Shown: positions 1 through 5,569 of the stretch, piece after piece
How positions within the stretch are numbered: the stretch's first letter is position 1
Layout: every line of letters starts with the position of its first letter
Assembly: GCA_013336035.1 (NCBI GenBank)
Contig: JAAXUL010000264.1
Location: 1-9,067 of the forward strand
Direction: 5' to 3'
Source of the DNA: Chloroflexales bacterium
GTDB taxonomy: Bacteria; Chloroflexota; Chloroflexia; Chloroflexales; Chloroflexaceae
DNA: 9,067 bases
Notes under the pieces: model-generated
Told to the model about the DNA's origin: nothing
Seen by the model: only the letters and a program-made list of their open reading frames with translations
Databases searched by the model: none
Translations under genes and position numbers: made by a program

Positions 1-1
1 T

Positions 2-493
2 GCGACCCTATCCGCCCTGGGGCTCTCGGTGATCGTCGTCCGCTCCGCCGTCGCGTACGAGGTGCTCAAAGGCCTTGGCGCCTGCTACCTCATCGGCCTC
101 GGCCTCTGGACGATCGTCCAGGCGCTGCGGCAGCCCCCGCACCACCCCGTGAGCGCGGAGCAGCTCCCGAGGGTACCGCGGGCACGGCAGCGCTGGTGGC
201 AGGCGTGGAGCGAAGGCCTCTTGAACAATGTGCTCAACCCGAAGCCGGCCATCTTCTACCTGGCCTTTCTGCCGCAGTTCATCCACCCGACTGATCCGGT
301 GCTGCTGAAGTCCCTGCTCCTGGCGGGGGTCCACTTCGTGATCGGGGTGCTCTGGCTCACCCTGCTCGTCCTGGTCCTGGGCCGCATTGGGGCATGGGTC
401 ACCCATCCGCGGGTCCGGCAGCAGCTTGAGACCATCACTGGTGTCGTGCTGATTGGGCTCGGGCTGCGGCTGGCGTTGGAACCGCGGGCCTAG
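2..493 (+). CDS. LysE/RhtB-family amino-acid or metabolite exporter, 5'-truncated by window edge
   Basis: This is the C-terminal 163 residues of an inner-membrane exporter of the LysE/RhtB superfamily, whose members export amino acids such as lysine, homoserine or threonine; the substrate here cannot be read from sequence. The frame is open from base 2, so the true start lies outside the window; the GTG at 29 is internal. The family hallmark NPKPAIFYLAFLPQF follows a basic loop, and hydrophobic segments flank it: one near the left edge (YEVLKGLGACYLIGLGLW), one after the hallmark (LLLAGVHFVIGVLWLTLLVLVLG) and a final one (ITGVVLIGLGLRLAL) before the stop at 491-493. LysE proteins are usually about 200 to 210 residues, so roughly 40 to 50 are missing. 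No terminator is evident, and 158 bases separate it from the next gene, so co-transcription is unproven. Confidence 0.9.
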   Translation, partial: ATLSALGLSVIVVRSAVAYEVLKGLGACYLIGLGLWTIVQALRQPPHHPVSAEQLPRVPRARQRWWQAWSEGLLNNVLNPKPAIFYLAFLPQFIHPTDPVLLKSLLLAGVHFVIGVLWLTLLVLVLGRIGAWVTHPRVRQQLETITGVVLIGLGLRLALEPRA

Positions 494-651
494 CCTCTGC
501 TGGTGGCCGGGATCGCGTGCGCGCAGGAGTCACCCTGAGCTGGTCAGAGCATCCAGCCATCCCTCATCGACGCTGGAGGTACGCGAAGTGCTGTACGTTC
601 CGAGGCGACGACGAAGAGGGGGCCGGCCGCATGTGGGAGAAAGGCTGACCG

Positions 652-2445
652 ATGGAGCTCTTTACCGTTGTCGAGCGGGGCGATCGAGAGGGGGTGCGGG
701 GCGTGCTTGCCGCTGGCGCCGACGTCGACGCCCGTGACCTGCGCACTGGGTGGACCCCGCTGATGGCCGCTGCCGCGAACCCCCGCGCCGGCGAGGCCCT
801 CCTGCGCCTCCTGCTCGCCCACGGCGCTGACGTGAATGCGCGCAGCTGGACCCCCGAGACCGCCCCGCAGGCGGCCGTGGCGCTAACCTCGCCTGAGTCC
901 CGGGAGTACACGTGGAACGGTGTGACGCCCCTGCTGCTGGCGGCCTCCACCGGCGACCTCGCGCGGGTGCGGGCCCTGCTCGACGCGGGGGCGGACCTCG
1001 CGGCGACGACGACCCACGGCTACGACGCGCTGATCAACGCGCTCTACAGCCCCTCGCGCGCGGGGCAGCCCCTGGCGCCGCTCGTGGCGCTGCTGCTCGC
1101 GCGGGGCGCCGACCCGCAGCGGAGGACCGTCTACGGCGAGAGCGCCCTCCTGGCAGCCTCCGGCTTCGCGCGCTTCGATATAGTCAGACAGCTGCTGGCG
1201 GCGGGGGCCGAGCGCGACCGGCTGCGCTGGAGCCCGCTGATGGAGGCCGTGGTGTTCGGCAGCCTGGAGGAGGTCCGCGGGGCCCTCGCCGCCGGCCCGG
1301 ACCTGGAGGCCCGCGACAGCGTCGGGCGCACCGCTCTGCATCTGAGCATCCAGGTGGGTGACCTGGCCAAGGCCCAGGCCCTGCGCGCCGTGGGGGCGAC
1401 CCTCGCTTCCGGCTTCGACGGGCGCTCCCCGCTGACCTTCGCGATCCAGCCCGAGCAGCCGGCGTTGCTCGCCTGGCTGTTGGCCGAGGGCTGTGACCCG
1501 GAGGTCACCACCAGCTCCGGCGAGACCCCGCTGATGGTGGCGGCCCAGGCGGGCGCCATTGAGGCGGTGCGCCTGCTCCTGGCGGCCGGGGCGCGCGTTG
1601 ACCGGGTAGACCAGTTCCACAACCACGCCCTGGCCCTGGCCGAGGACCCCGCGATCGTCCGGCTTCTGCTGGATGCGGGCGCGGACCTGAATCTGGTTAG
1701 CGACACCATGCGCACGGCGCTCTTCGGCCTCCCGCCAGCGGCCCCGCTCGAGCTGCCCCGCGAGGCCTATCTTGCCGGGAGGTGGCGCCGCTTTGGCCGG
1801 GCGAACCCCGAGGTGATGGACGAGCCCTTCTGGCAGGCGATGGTCCGCAGCCGGGCGGCAGCGTACACGGCGCGAAGCAGCTATGGGGACACCGGCGACG
1901 GCGAGCCGGTCTGGTGCTTTGCGCGCTTCGGCCGGAGCCTGGTGGCACTGCCCGACGGGCGCTTCGTGGAGATCGGGGGCGAGCACGAGGATTTCTACGA
2001 CCCCGACTTCTGCATCTACAACGATGTGGTGGTCTACCACGGCGATGGCACGTTCACCCTCTATGGCTACCCCGCCGAAGTCTTCCCGCCGACCGACTTC
2101 CACACGGCGACCCTGGTTGGCGAGACGATCTATCTGATCGGGTCGCTGGGCTACCAGGGGCAGCGCCGCGTCGGCGAGACGCCGGTGTATCGGCTGAACT
2201 GCACGACCTGGGCGATGGCGCGGGTCGCCACCGGCGGCGAGCTGCCGGGGTGGATCAGCCGGCATACGGCCGCCTATGAGCCCGCGTCCCACCGGATCGT
2301 TGTGCAGGGCGGCAAGCGCTGGATCGGGTCCGGCGCTGCCGAGCAGTATGTGGACAACCCTACGACCTACGCCCTTGACCTCACGACTCTGGAGTGGCGG
2401 CGACTCGCCGACGCCGCTGCGCCAAGCGGATCTGCTGACGCGTGA
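652..2445 (+). CDS. Ankyrin-repeat protein with C-terminal kelch/beta-propeller-like domain
   Basis: The protein has 597 residues. Residues 1 to about 355 are a run of roughly ten ankyrin repeats, shown by recurring TPLM.AA and V..LLAAGAD elements (GWTPLMAAA near residue 33, GVTPLLLAA, RTALHLSI, GETPLMVAA). After a linker, residues about 378 to 590 form a second domain with kelch-like strands: FGRSLVALPDGRFVEIGG from about 426, DFHTATLVGETIYLIGSLG from about 482, and a later RIVVQGG...TYALDLTTLEWRRL blade. Only three or four blades are visible, fewer than a closed propeller usually has. There is no signal peptide or membrane helix, so it is probably cytoplasmic. Both modules are protein-interaction folds with no catalytic residues; the partner is unknown. 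The ATG at 652 is favoured by GGGAGAAAGG at 635-644, seven bases upstream. A five-codon ORF (631-648) overlaps that ribosome site. Stand-alone bacterial proteins of this architecture have no established function. Confidence 0.88.
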   Translation: MELFTVVERGDREGVRGVLAAGADVDARDLRTGWTPLMAAAANPRAGEALLRLLLAHGADVNARSWTPETAPQAAVALTSPESREYTWNGVTPLLLAASTGDLARVRALLDAGADLAATTTHGYDALINALYSPSRAGQPLAPLVALLLARGADPQRRTVYGESALLAASGFARFDIVRQLLAAGAERDRLRWSPLMEAVVFGSLEEVRGALAAGPDLEARDSVGRTALHLSIQVGDLAKAQALRAVGATLASGFDGRSPLTFAIQPEQPALLAWLLAEGCDPEVTTSSGETPLMVAAQAGAIEAVRLLLAAGARVDRVDQFHNHALALAEDPAIVRLLLDAGADLNLVSDTMRTALFGLPPAAPLELPREAYLAGRWRRFGRANPEVMDEPFWQAMVRSRAAAYTARSSYGDTGDGEPVWCFARFGRSLVALPDGRFVEIGGEHEDFYDPDFCIYNDVVVYHGDGTFTLYGYPAEVFPPTDFHTATLVGETIYLIGSLGYQGQRRVGETPVYRLNCTTWAMARVATGGELPGWISRHTAAYEPASHRIVVQGGKRWIGSGAAEQYVDNPTTYALDLTTLEWRRLADAAAPSGSADA

Positions 2446-2503
2446 GCGCCGTCGCAGGTCGTGATCTTGTGTGCACCCGTGCGCCAGGAAGGGATTTGAC
2501 ACT

Positions 2504-3096
2504 ATGCGCGATCGTATCGCCGCGGCCGGATTCTTCCTCATCAGCCTCCTGCTGTTCCCCGTCTCGCTGCTCGGCTACCTCATCTGGGTCAGCAAAATCT
2601 TCGTGGCGGGGCGCAAGCCGGGCGTCTCCGGGACCGCGCAAGGGCCGCTGTCGGCACGCTGGACGATGCATCAGCTTGGGCTCCGGCCCGACGAGGCCTC
2701 GCACCGGCTGCTGCCGCTGCTGCCGGGCGTCCCGGCGCTGGGCCTGCGCCTGGCCTCTGGCCCACCGACTGACGGGCTACGTGCCCCTGGCCTTTCGCTA
2801 CCCCTTCGAGGGCGACATCCCGATGTAGTACGAGGCCTTGGCCCGGGTGACGTTCTTCGACACCGTCGTCGCGCGCTACCTCGTCGCCGGCACTCTACTG
2901 GCGCTACGGGCGGGCGGCGACCAGGGTCGCGGGCGAGCCGCTCCGCTTCGGGTTCGACAGCACACCCCCATCGCGCGAGCGCCTCGCGGCGTTTCTCTCG
3001 TCGTGTGGGCTCGCCCTCGCCGAGCAGCGCACGCTGGGGCAGGAGGGGCACGGCAAGCGCGCCTGGGGCGGCTTTGCCATCGCGATAGTGCCATAG
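2504..3096 (+). pseudogene. Decayed LCM-type class I SAM-dependent methyltransferase
   Basis: Three frame-shifted pieces read as one methyltransferase of the leucine carboxyl methyltransferase (Ppm1/Ppm2/Tcmp, LCM) family. Piece 1 (2504 to about 2755) has an N-terminal membrane helix (FFLISLLLFPVSLLGYLIW) followed by LSARWTMHQLGLRPDEA. Piece 2 (about 2757 to 2890, another frame) continues LAHRLTGYVPLAFRYPFEGDIPM, then an in-frame TAG at 2826-2828 where a CAG (Gln) is expected, then YEALARVTFFDTVVARYL. Piece 3 (about 2896 to 3096, third frame) carries the C-terminus: EPLRFGFDSTPPSRERLA and KRAWGGFAIAIVP before TAG. The central part that should carry the glycine-rich SAM site and acidic loops is gone; about 195 residues remain of a family usually near 300. 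A ribosome site (AGGAAGGG, 2486-2493) still precedes the ATG. The short piece-1 frame could be expressed as a membrane peptide, but enzyme activity is ruled out. Confidence 0.85.
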
Positions 3097-3365
3097 TACG
3101 GTGGGAGCCCATCTGCGGCCGAGGTCACGCAGCCTCCGCACCTACACAGCGGGCTGGAATGCGCTGATGGCCTGATCGGATGGCTGGCGTCACAGGGGCA
3201 GCGCGTAGCAGTGGGCACGCCATCGCACTGGCGCCAATTGCCGCGATGAGCACTCACCGGCCTGGAACCCACGGCAGCGGGGGCCGTACCCTCAAGCAGG
3301 CGGCACCCTCGCTATCAGGCACCCGTCGCTTGGCGAGCTGCCGGTGTTCCAGGTAGCGTCCAGCA

Positions 3366-3377
3366 CTCCCGCGGGAG
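3366..3377. promoter_or_regulatory. 12-base palindrome CTCCCGCGGGAG, possible operator
   Basis: A perfect palindrome lies about 40 bases upstream of the -10 box of the nitroreductase gene, where an activator or repressor could sit. In GC-rich DNA such palindromes also arise by chance, and no matching regulator gene is in the window. Confidence 0.25.
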
Positions 3378-3417
3378 GACAATATAGCCCAGGTCGTCGC
3401 GCTCCTCGCGATCCCGC

Positions 3418-3423
3418 TACAAT
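3418..3423 (+). promoter_or_regulatory. Candidate sigma-70-like -10 box (TACAAT) of the nitroreductase operon
   Basis: TACAAT matches TATAAT at five of six positions in otherwise GC-rich DNA. Transcription would begin near base 3430. That makes the ATG at 3430 nearly leaderless and leaves a roughly 60-base leader with a strong GGAGG before the ATG at 3493, supporting the later start. No good -35 element is visible at 16 to 18 bases. Confidence 0.5.
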
Positions 3424-3483
3424 GGGGGTATGAACCAGGGGGGCAGTGCTGGCACCGGCTCCAGCGGGGGCTGCGCCGGCGAA

Positions 3484-3488
3484 GGAGG
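3484..3488 (+). promoter_or_regulatory. Ribosome binding site GGAGG deciding the nitroreductase start
   Basis: A full GGAGG inside AAGGAGGAAAG sits four bases before the ATG at 3493 and has no partner at the alternative ATG 3430. Confidence 0.7.
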
Positions 3489-3492
3489 AAAG

Positions 3493-4008
3493 ATGAGCAG
3501 CGAACAGCAGGCGGGCGCGATGAGCGTTGCCGAGGCGATCCGCCGCAAGCGCGCCGTGCGCGCCTACGCCGCGGAGCCGGTGCCCGAGGAGGTGATCATG
3601 GCCATCCTCAACGCCGGCCGGCGCGCCCAGAGCAGCAAGAACACCCAGCCCTGGACCTTCATCCTGGTCACCGAGCCCGAGCAACTCACCCGGCTGGCCA
3701 GCGCCGGCATCTATGCCGCCCACATGCCTGGCTCGGCCTTCACGGTTGTGCTGGTCGCCCCACCCGACAACGAGTTCGACCTGGGCCAGGCCGCGGCCAA
3801 CTTGCAGCTCGCCGCCACGGCCTTAGGCGTCGGCTCCTGCATCACCAGCTTGCACCATCAGGAGCTGGCCCGCCAGGTACTGGGCGTGCCCCCGGACCTG
3901 AGCTGCCAGTGGGCGATCACCTTCGGCTACCCGGCCGAGGCCGAGCGGCCGCTGAAGCCCGGCGGTCGCCGCCCCCTGGAGGAGGTGCTGCGCCGAGAGC
4001 GCTATTAG
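3493..4008 (+). CDS. Small nitroreductase-family FMN oxidoreductase
   Basis: The 171-residue protein is a member of the nitroreductase family, homodimeric flavin enzymes that use NAD(P)H to reduce nitro compounds, quinones, flavins or, in some clades, specialised substrates; the substrate here is unknown. Visible features: the N-terminal FMN-phosphate segment AIRRKRAVRAYAAEPVP (residues 15-31), the following ILNAGRRAQSSKNTQPWTFI segment (38-57), the buried helix GQAAANLQLAATALGVGSC, and the C-terminal YPAEAERPLKPGGRRPLEEV typical of the family. At 171 residues it belongs to the short subgroup. The ATG at 3493 is chosen because GGAGG (3484-3488) lies immediately upstream; an in-frame ATG at 3430 would add a Gly/Ser-rich stretch with no homology-like features. 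The downstream thioredoxin-like gene starts 32 bases after the stop, which suggests an operon and a possible shared redox role. Confidence 0.9.
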   Translation: MSSEQQAGAMSVAEAIRRKRAVRAYAAEPVPEEVIMAILNAGRRAQSSKNTQPWTFILVTEPEQLTRLASAGIYAAHMPGSAFTVVLVAPPDNEFDLGQAAANLQLAATALGVGSCITSLHHQELARQVLGVPPDLSCQWAITFGYPAEAERPLKPGGRRPLEEVLRRERY

Positions 4009-4040
4009 CGCGGCCGCGCGGCACGTATGGAGTGGTCACA

Positions 4041-4601
4041 ATGCTGGCGGTAACGGAAGCGACCTTTACGCGGCACGTGCTCCACGCCGAGCTCCCGGTG
4101 CTGGCCTGCTTTGGGGCGCGGCGGTGCCCGGCCCGCCAGGCGCTGCGGCCGGCGCTGACGCAGGTCGCCGAGCAGTATCGCGGGCAGCTGCTGGTCGCCA
4201 GCGTGCTCGTCGATCACGCCCCGCTGCTGGCCGAGCAGTGCGGGGTGGTCGCCTCGCCGACGCTGATGGTCTTTCAGCACGGCGACCGGCAAAGCCAGGT
4301 GCGTGGCTTCCTCGCGGACGGGCTGGTGCGGCTGCTGGCCGACGAGGTGGTGGGCGGGGCGGTCCGGGGCGATACCTTCTGGAGCCCCGTCGAGGAGCGC
4401 TTCGAAGACATGGTGCTGATCCCCCTGATCCAGCGCTGGGGCTGCGTGTTCCAGCGCCAGGTAGCATGCGCGCTGCCGGGCCGACCCACGCCGCAGCGGG
4501 GGCGCATCGACCTGAGGGTTCAGTTGTGCGGCGGTCGTTATCGTTGCGCCGAGTCGCTCGCTGGCGCCGCTGGCGAGCGATCGCCAGACCGCCCCCTGTA
4601 A
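4041..4601 (+). CDS. Degenerate thioredoxin-fold domain fused to a truncated restriction-endonuclease-like domain
   Basis: The protein has 186 residues. Residues 1 to about 103 align by eye with thioredoxin: the FGARRCPAR segment (24-32) sits at the WCGPC position, but the second active-site cysteine is replaced by Arg32, leaving only Cys29; the cis-proline motif ASPT is at 71-74. It therefore cannot do classical dithiol chemistry, but might bind or carry a persulfide on one thiol. From about 113 a second module begins: FWSPVEERFEDMVLIPLIQRWG, then FQRQVACALPGR and GRIDLRV (154-160). This order (acidic helix, two strands, GRxD) resembles the beginning of HsdR-N/PD-(D/E)XK nuclease-like domains, but the later ExK strand is absent and the last 25 residues are low-complexity, so the module looks cut off. 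The ATG at 4041 has GGAG at 4029-4032. It lies 32 bases after the nitroreductase. The thioredoxin call is firm; the nuclease-like call is tentative. Confidence 0.75.
   Translation: MLAVTEATFTRHVLHAELPVLACFGARRCPARQALRPALTQVAEQYRGQLLVASVLVDHAPLLAEQCGVVASPTLMVFQHGDRQSQVRGFLADGLVRLLADEVVGGAVRGDTFWSPVEERFEDMVLIPLIQRWGCVFQRQVACALPGRPTPQRGRIDLRVQLCGGRYRCAESLAGAAGERSPDRPL
4570..4587 (+). other. Perfect hairpin with GCGA (GNRA-type) tetraloop at the 3' end of the truncated fusion gene
   Basis: CTGGCGA-GCGA-TCGCCAG forms a 7-base stem with a four-base loop inside the last codons. An overlapping inverted repeat TCGCTCGC (4554-4561) / GCGAGCGA (4573-4580) can form instead. There is no T-run after it, so a classical terminator is unlikely; mRNA 3'-end protection or a remnant of a small palindromic repeat is possible. 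Confidence 0.4.
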
Positions 4602-4628
4602 CTGGCGCCGGTCGGCGCGCATCAAATA

Positions 4629-4659
4629 GTCCAGAGAGCCCACGCTATGGGCGCTGGAC
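4629..4659 (+). promoter_or_regulatory. Two-part stem-loop in the leader of the tandem thioredoxin gene
   Basis: GTCCAG (4629-4634) pairs with CTGGAC (4654-4659) and GCCCA (4638-4642) with TGGGC (4648-4652), separated by a small asymmetric internal loop and closed by CGCTA. It ends 29 bases before the ATG. It lacks a T-run, so it is more likely an RNA leader structure or processing site than a terminator. Confidence 0.4.
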
Positions 4660-4688
4660 CGCCCACATAGGTGGAAGTGAGGAACCCA

Positions 4689-5453
4689 ATGACCATCACC
4701 GCCCCGATCCACACGAGCGCACAGAGCATCGATCGGGTGCTTGGCGCCGGGGTGCCGGTGCTGCTTATGTTTGGCCGTCGCGGCTGTCAGCCCTGTGATC
4801 AGCTTGCCCCGACCCTGGAGACGCTGGCGGCCGCCTACGCCGGCCGCGCCCTGGTCGCCCGCGTCGATGCGCCGGATAACCCCGGCCTGGTCCAGCGCTT
4901 CGGGGTGACCCACCTGCCGGGGCTGGTCTTCGTGCAGGGCGGGAAGGTTGTCGCCCAGGCGAGCGGGGCCGCGCCGGAGGCGGCGCTCCGCGCCTGGCTC
5001 GAGCACCTGACCGCCGATGGGTCACGCCCGCCCCTTCCCGAAGGCCCGCGGGTAGCACTCAATGGCTCGGTCGCCACGCCTCCCACAGCGCCCGCCGGCC
5101 CGCCTGCGGCCTCGCCCGGGAAGGCCGGCGCGCCGCTCGTGCTGATGGACGCGACCTTTGATCAGGTGGTGGGGAGCAGCGCGACGCCGGTGCTGGTGGA
5201 CTTCTGGGCGCCGTGGTGCGGGCCATGTCGCACGGTGGCGCCCGCGATCGAGCGGCTGGCGCAGGAGTTTGCCGGGCGCGCAGTGGTCGCCAAGCTGAAT
5301 GTGGACGAGCACCCGCGGGCCGCGCAGCGCTTCGGGATCAGCAGCATCCCGGCACTGTACCTCTTCAAGGGGGGCAAGGTGGTCGAGCGGCTCGTCGGCG
5401 CCCAGCCCGAGTCGGTGCTCCGCCAGGCCCTCGCACGCCATACCGGCGCGTAG
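4689..5453 (+). CDS. Tandem-thioredoxin protein (two Trx domains)
   Basis: The 254-residue protein holds two thioredoxin folds joined by a Pro/Ala-rich linker (about residues 112-147). Domain 1 (about 8-108) has CQPC at 33-36 without the usual preceding Trp, and cis-Pro77 in THLPG. Domain 2 (about 149-253) is canonical: VLVDFWAPWCGPC with the active site at 176-180 and cis-Pro221 in SSIPALYLF. There is no signal peptide, so it should act in the cytoplasm, reducing disulfides or relaying electrons between the two domains. Thioredoxins are usually single domains of about 105 residues, so this is a duplication or fusion. The ATG at 4689 is preferred, with TGAGGA just upstream; the in-frame GTG at 4671 would place the ribosome site inside the gene. 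It follows the degenerate thioredoxin gene by 87 bases and precedes the desulfurase-like gene by 116. Confidence 0.93.
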   Translation: MTITAPIHTSAQSIDRVLGAGVPVLLMFGRRGCQPCDQLAPTLETLAAAYAGRALVARVDAPDNPGLVQRFGVTHLPGLVFVQGGKVVAQASGAAPEAALRAWLEHLTADGSRPPLPEGPRVALNGSVATPPTAPAGPPAASPGKAGAPLVLMDATFDQVVGSSATPVLVDFWAPWCGPCRTVAPAIERLAQEFAGRAVVAKLNVDEHPRAAQRFGISSIPALYLFKGGKVVERLVGAQPESVLRQALARHTGA

Positions 5454-5528
5454 GCCGCTCGCGGCGGCGGCTGACCTGGTGCGGGGCACAGTGGCAGCAG
5501 GCCCCCTGGTGGTCGCCCGAACCGGCGC

Positions 5529-5534
5529 TATACT
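5529..5534 (+). promoter_or_regulatory. Candidate -10 box (TATACT) before the desulfurase-like gene
   Basis: TATACT matches TATAAT at five of six positions and stands out in GC-rich DNA, 35 bases before the ATG at 5570. The expected -35 zone (around 5506-5512, CTGGTGG) is a poor match. It would let the desulfurase-like gene be transcribed apart from the genes upstream. Confidence 0.45.
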
Positions 5535-5569
5535 GGAGCGGCACCCGCCGTTGAGGCAAGGATCGCCCG

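Larger units (their letters stand above)
3097..3429 (+). other. Gene-free stretch between methyltransferase pseudogene and nitroreductase
   Basis: I see no convincing gene here on either strand. In the same frame as the pseudogene C-terminus, codons stay open from 3097 to a TGA at 3247-3249 and include LIGWLASQGQRVAVGTPSHW, which looks protein-like but has no start and no family I recognise; it may be another remnant. Further on is a perfect 12-base palindrome at 3366-3377, then the candidate -10 box at 3418-3423. Confidence 0.6.

Noticed and set aside
631..648. Five-codon upstream ORF (MWEKG) before the ankyrin gene
   Set aside because: Too short to support; it overlaps the ribosome site and may be chance.
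883..2541. Very long minus-strand frame (552 codons) opposite the ankyrin gene
   Set aside because: Gly/Arg/Gln-rich translation with no domain; it is the mirror frame of strong plus-strand coding sequence with clear ankyrin repeats.
3097..3249. Open continuation in the pseudogene C-terminal frame (LIGWLASQGQRVAVGTPSHW)
   Set aside because: Protein-like but without a start, ribosome site or recognised family; recorded in the intergenic entry rather than called.
4005..5006. Minus-strand 333-codon frame across the two thioredoxin-type genes
   Set aside because: It is the antisense shadow of two thioredoxin genes. The stretch near 4510-4640 (RRQLQGAVWRSLASG) looks protein-like and was considered as an inserted transposase remnant, but nothing supports a family or element ends.
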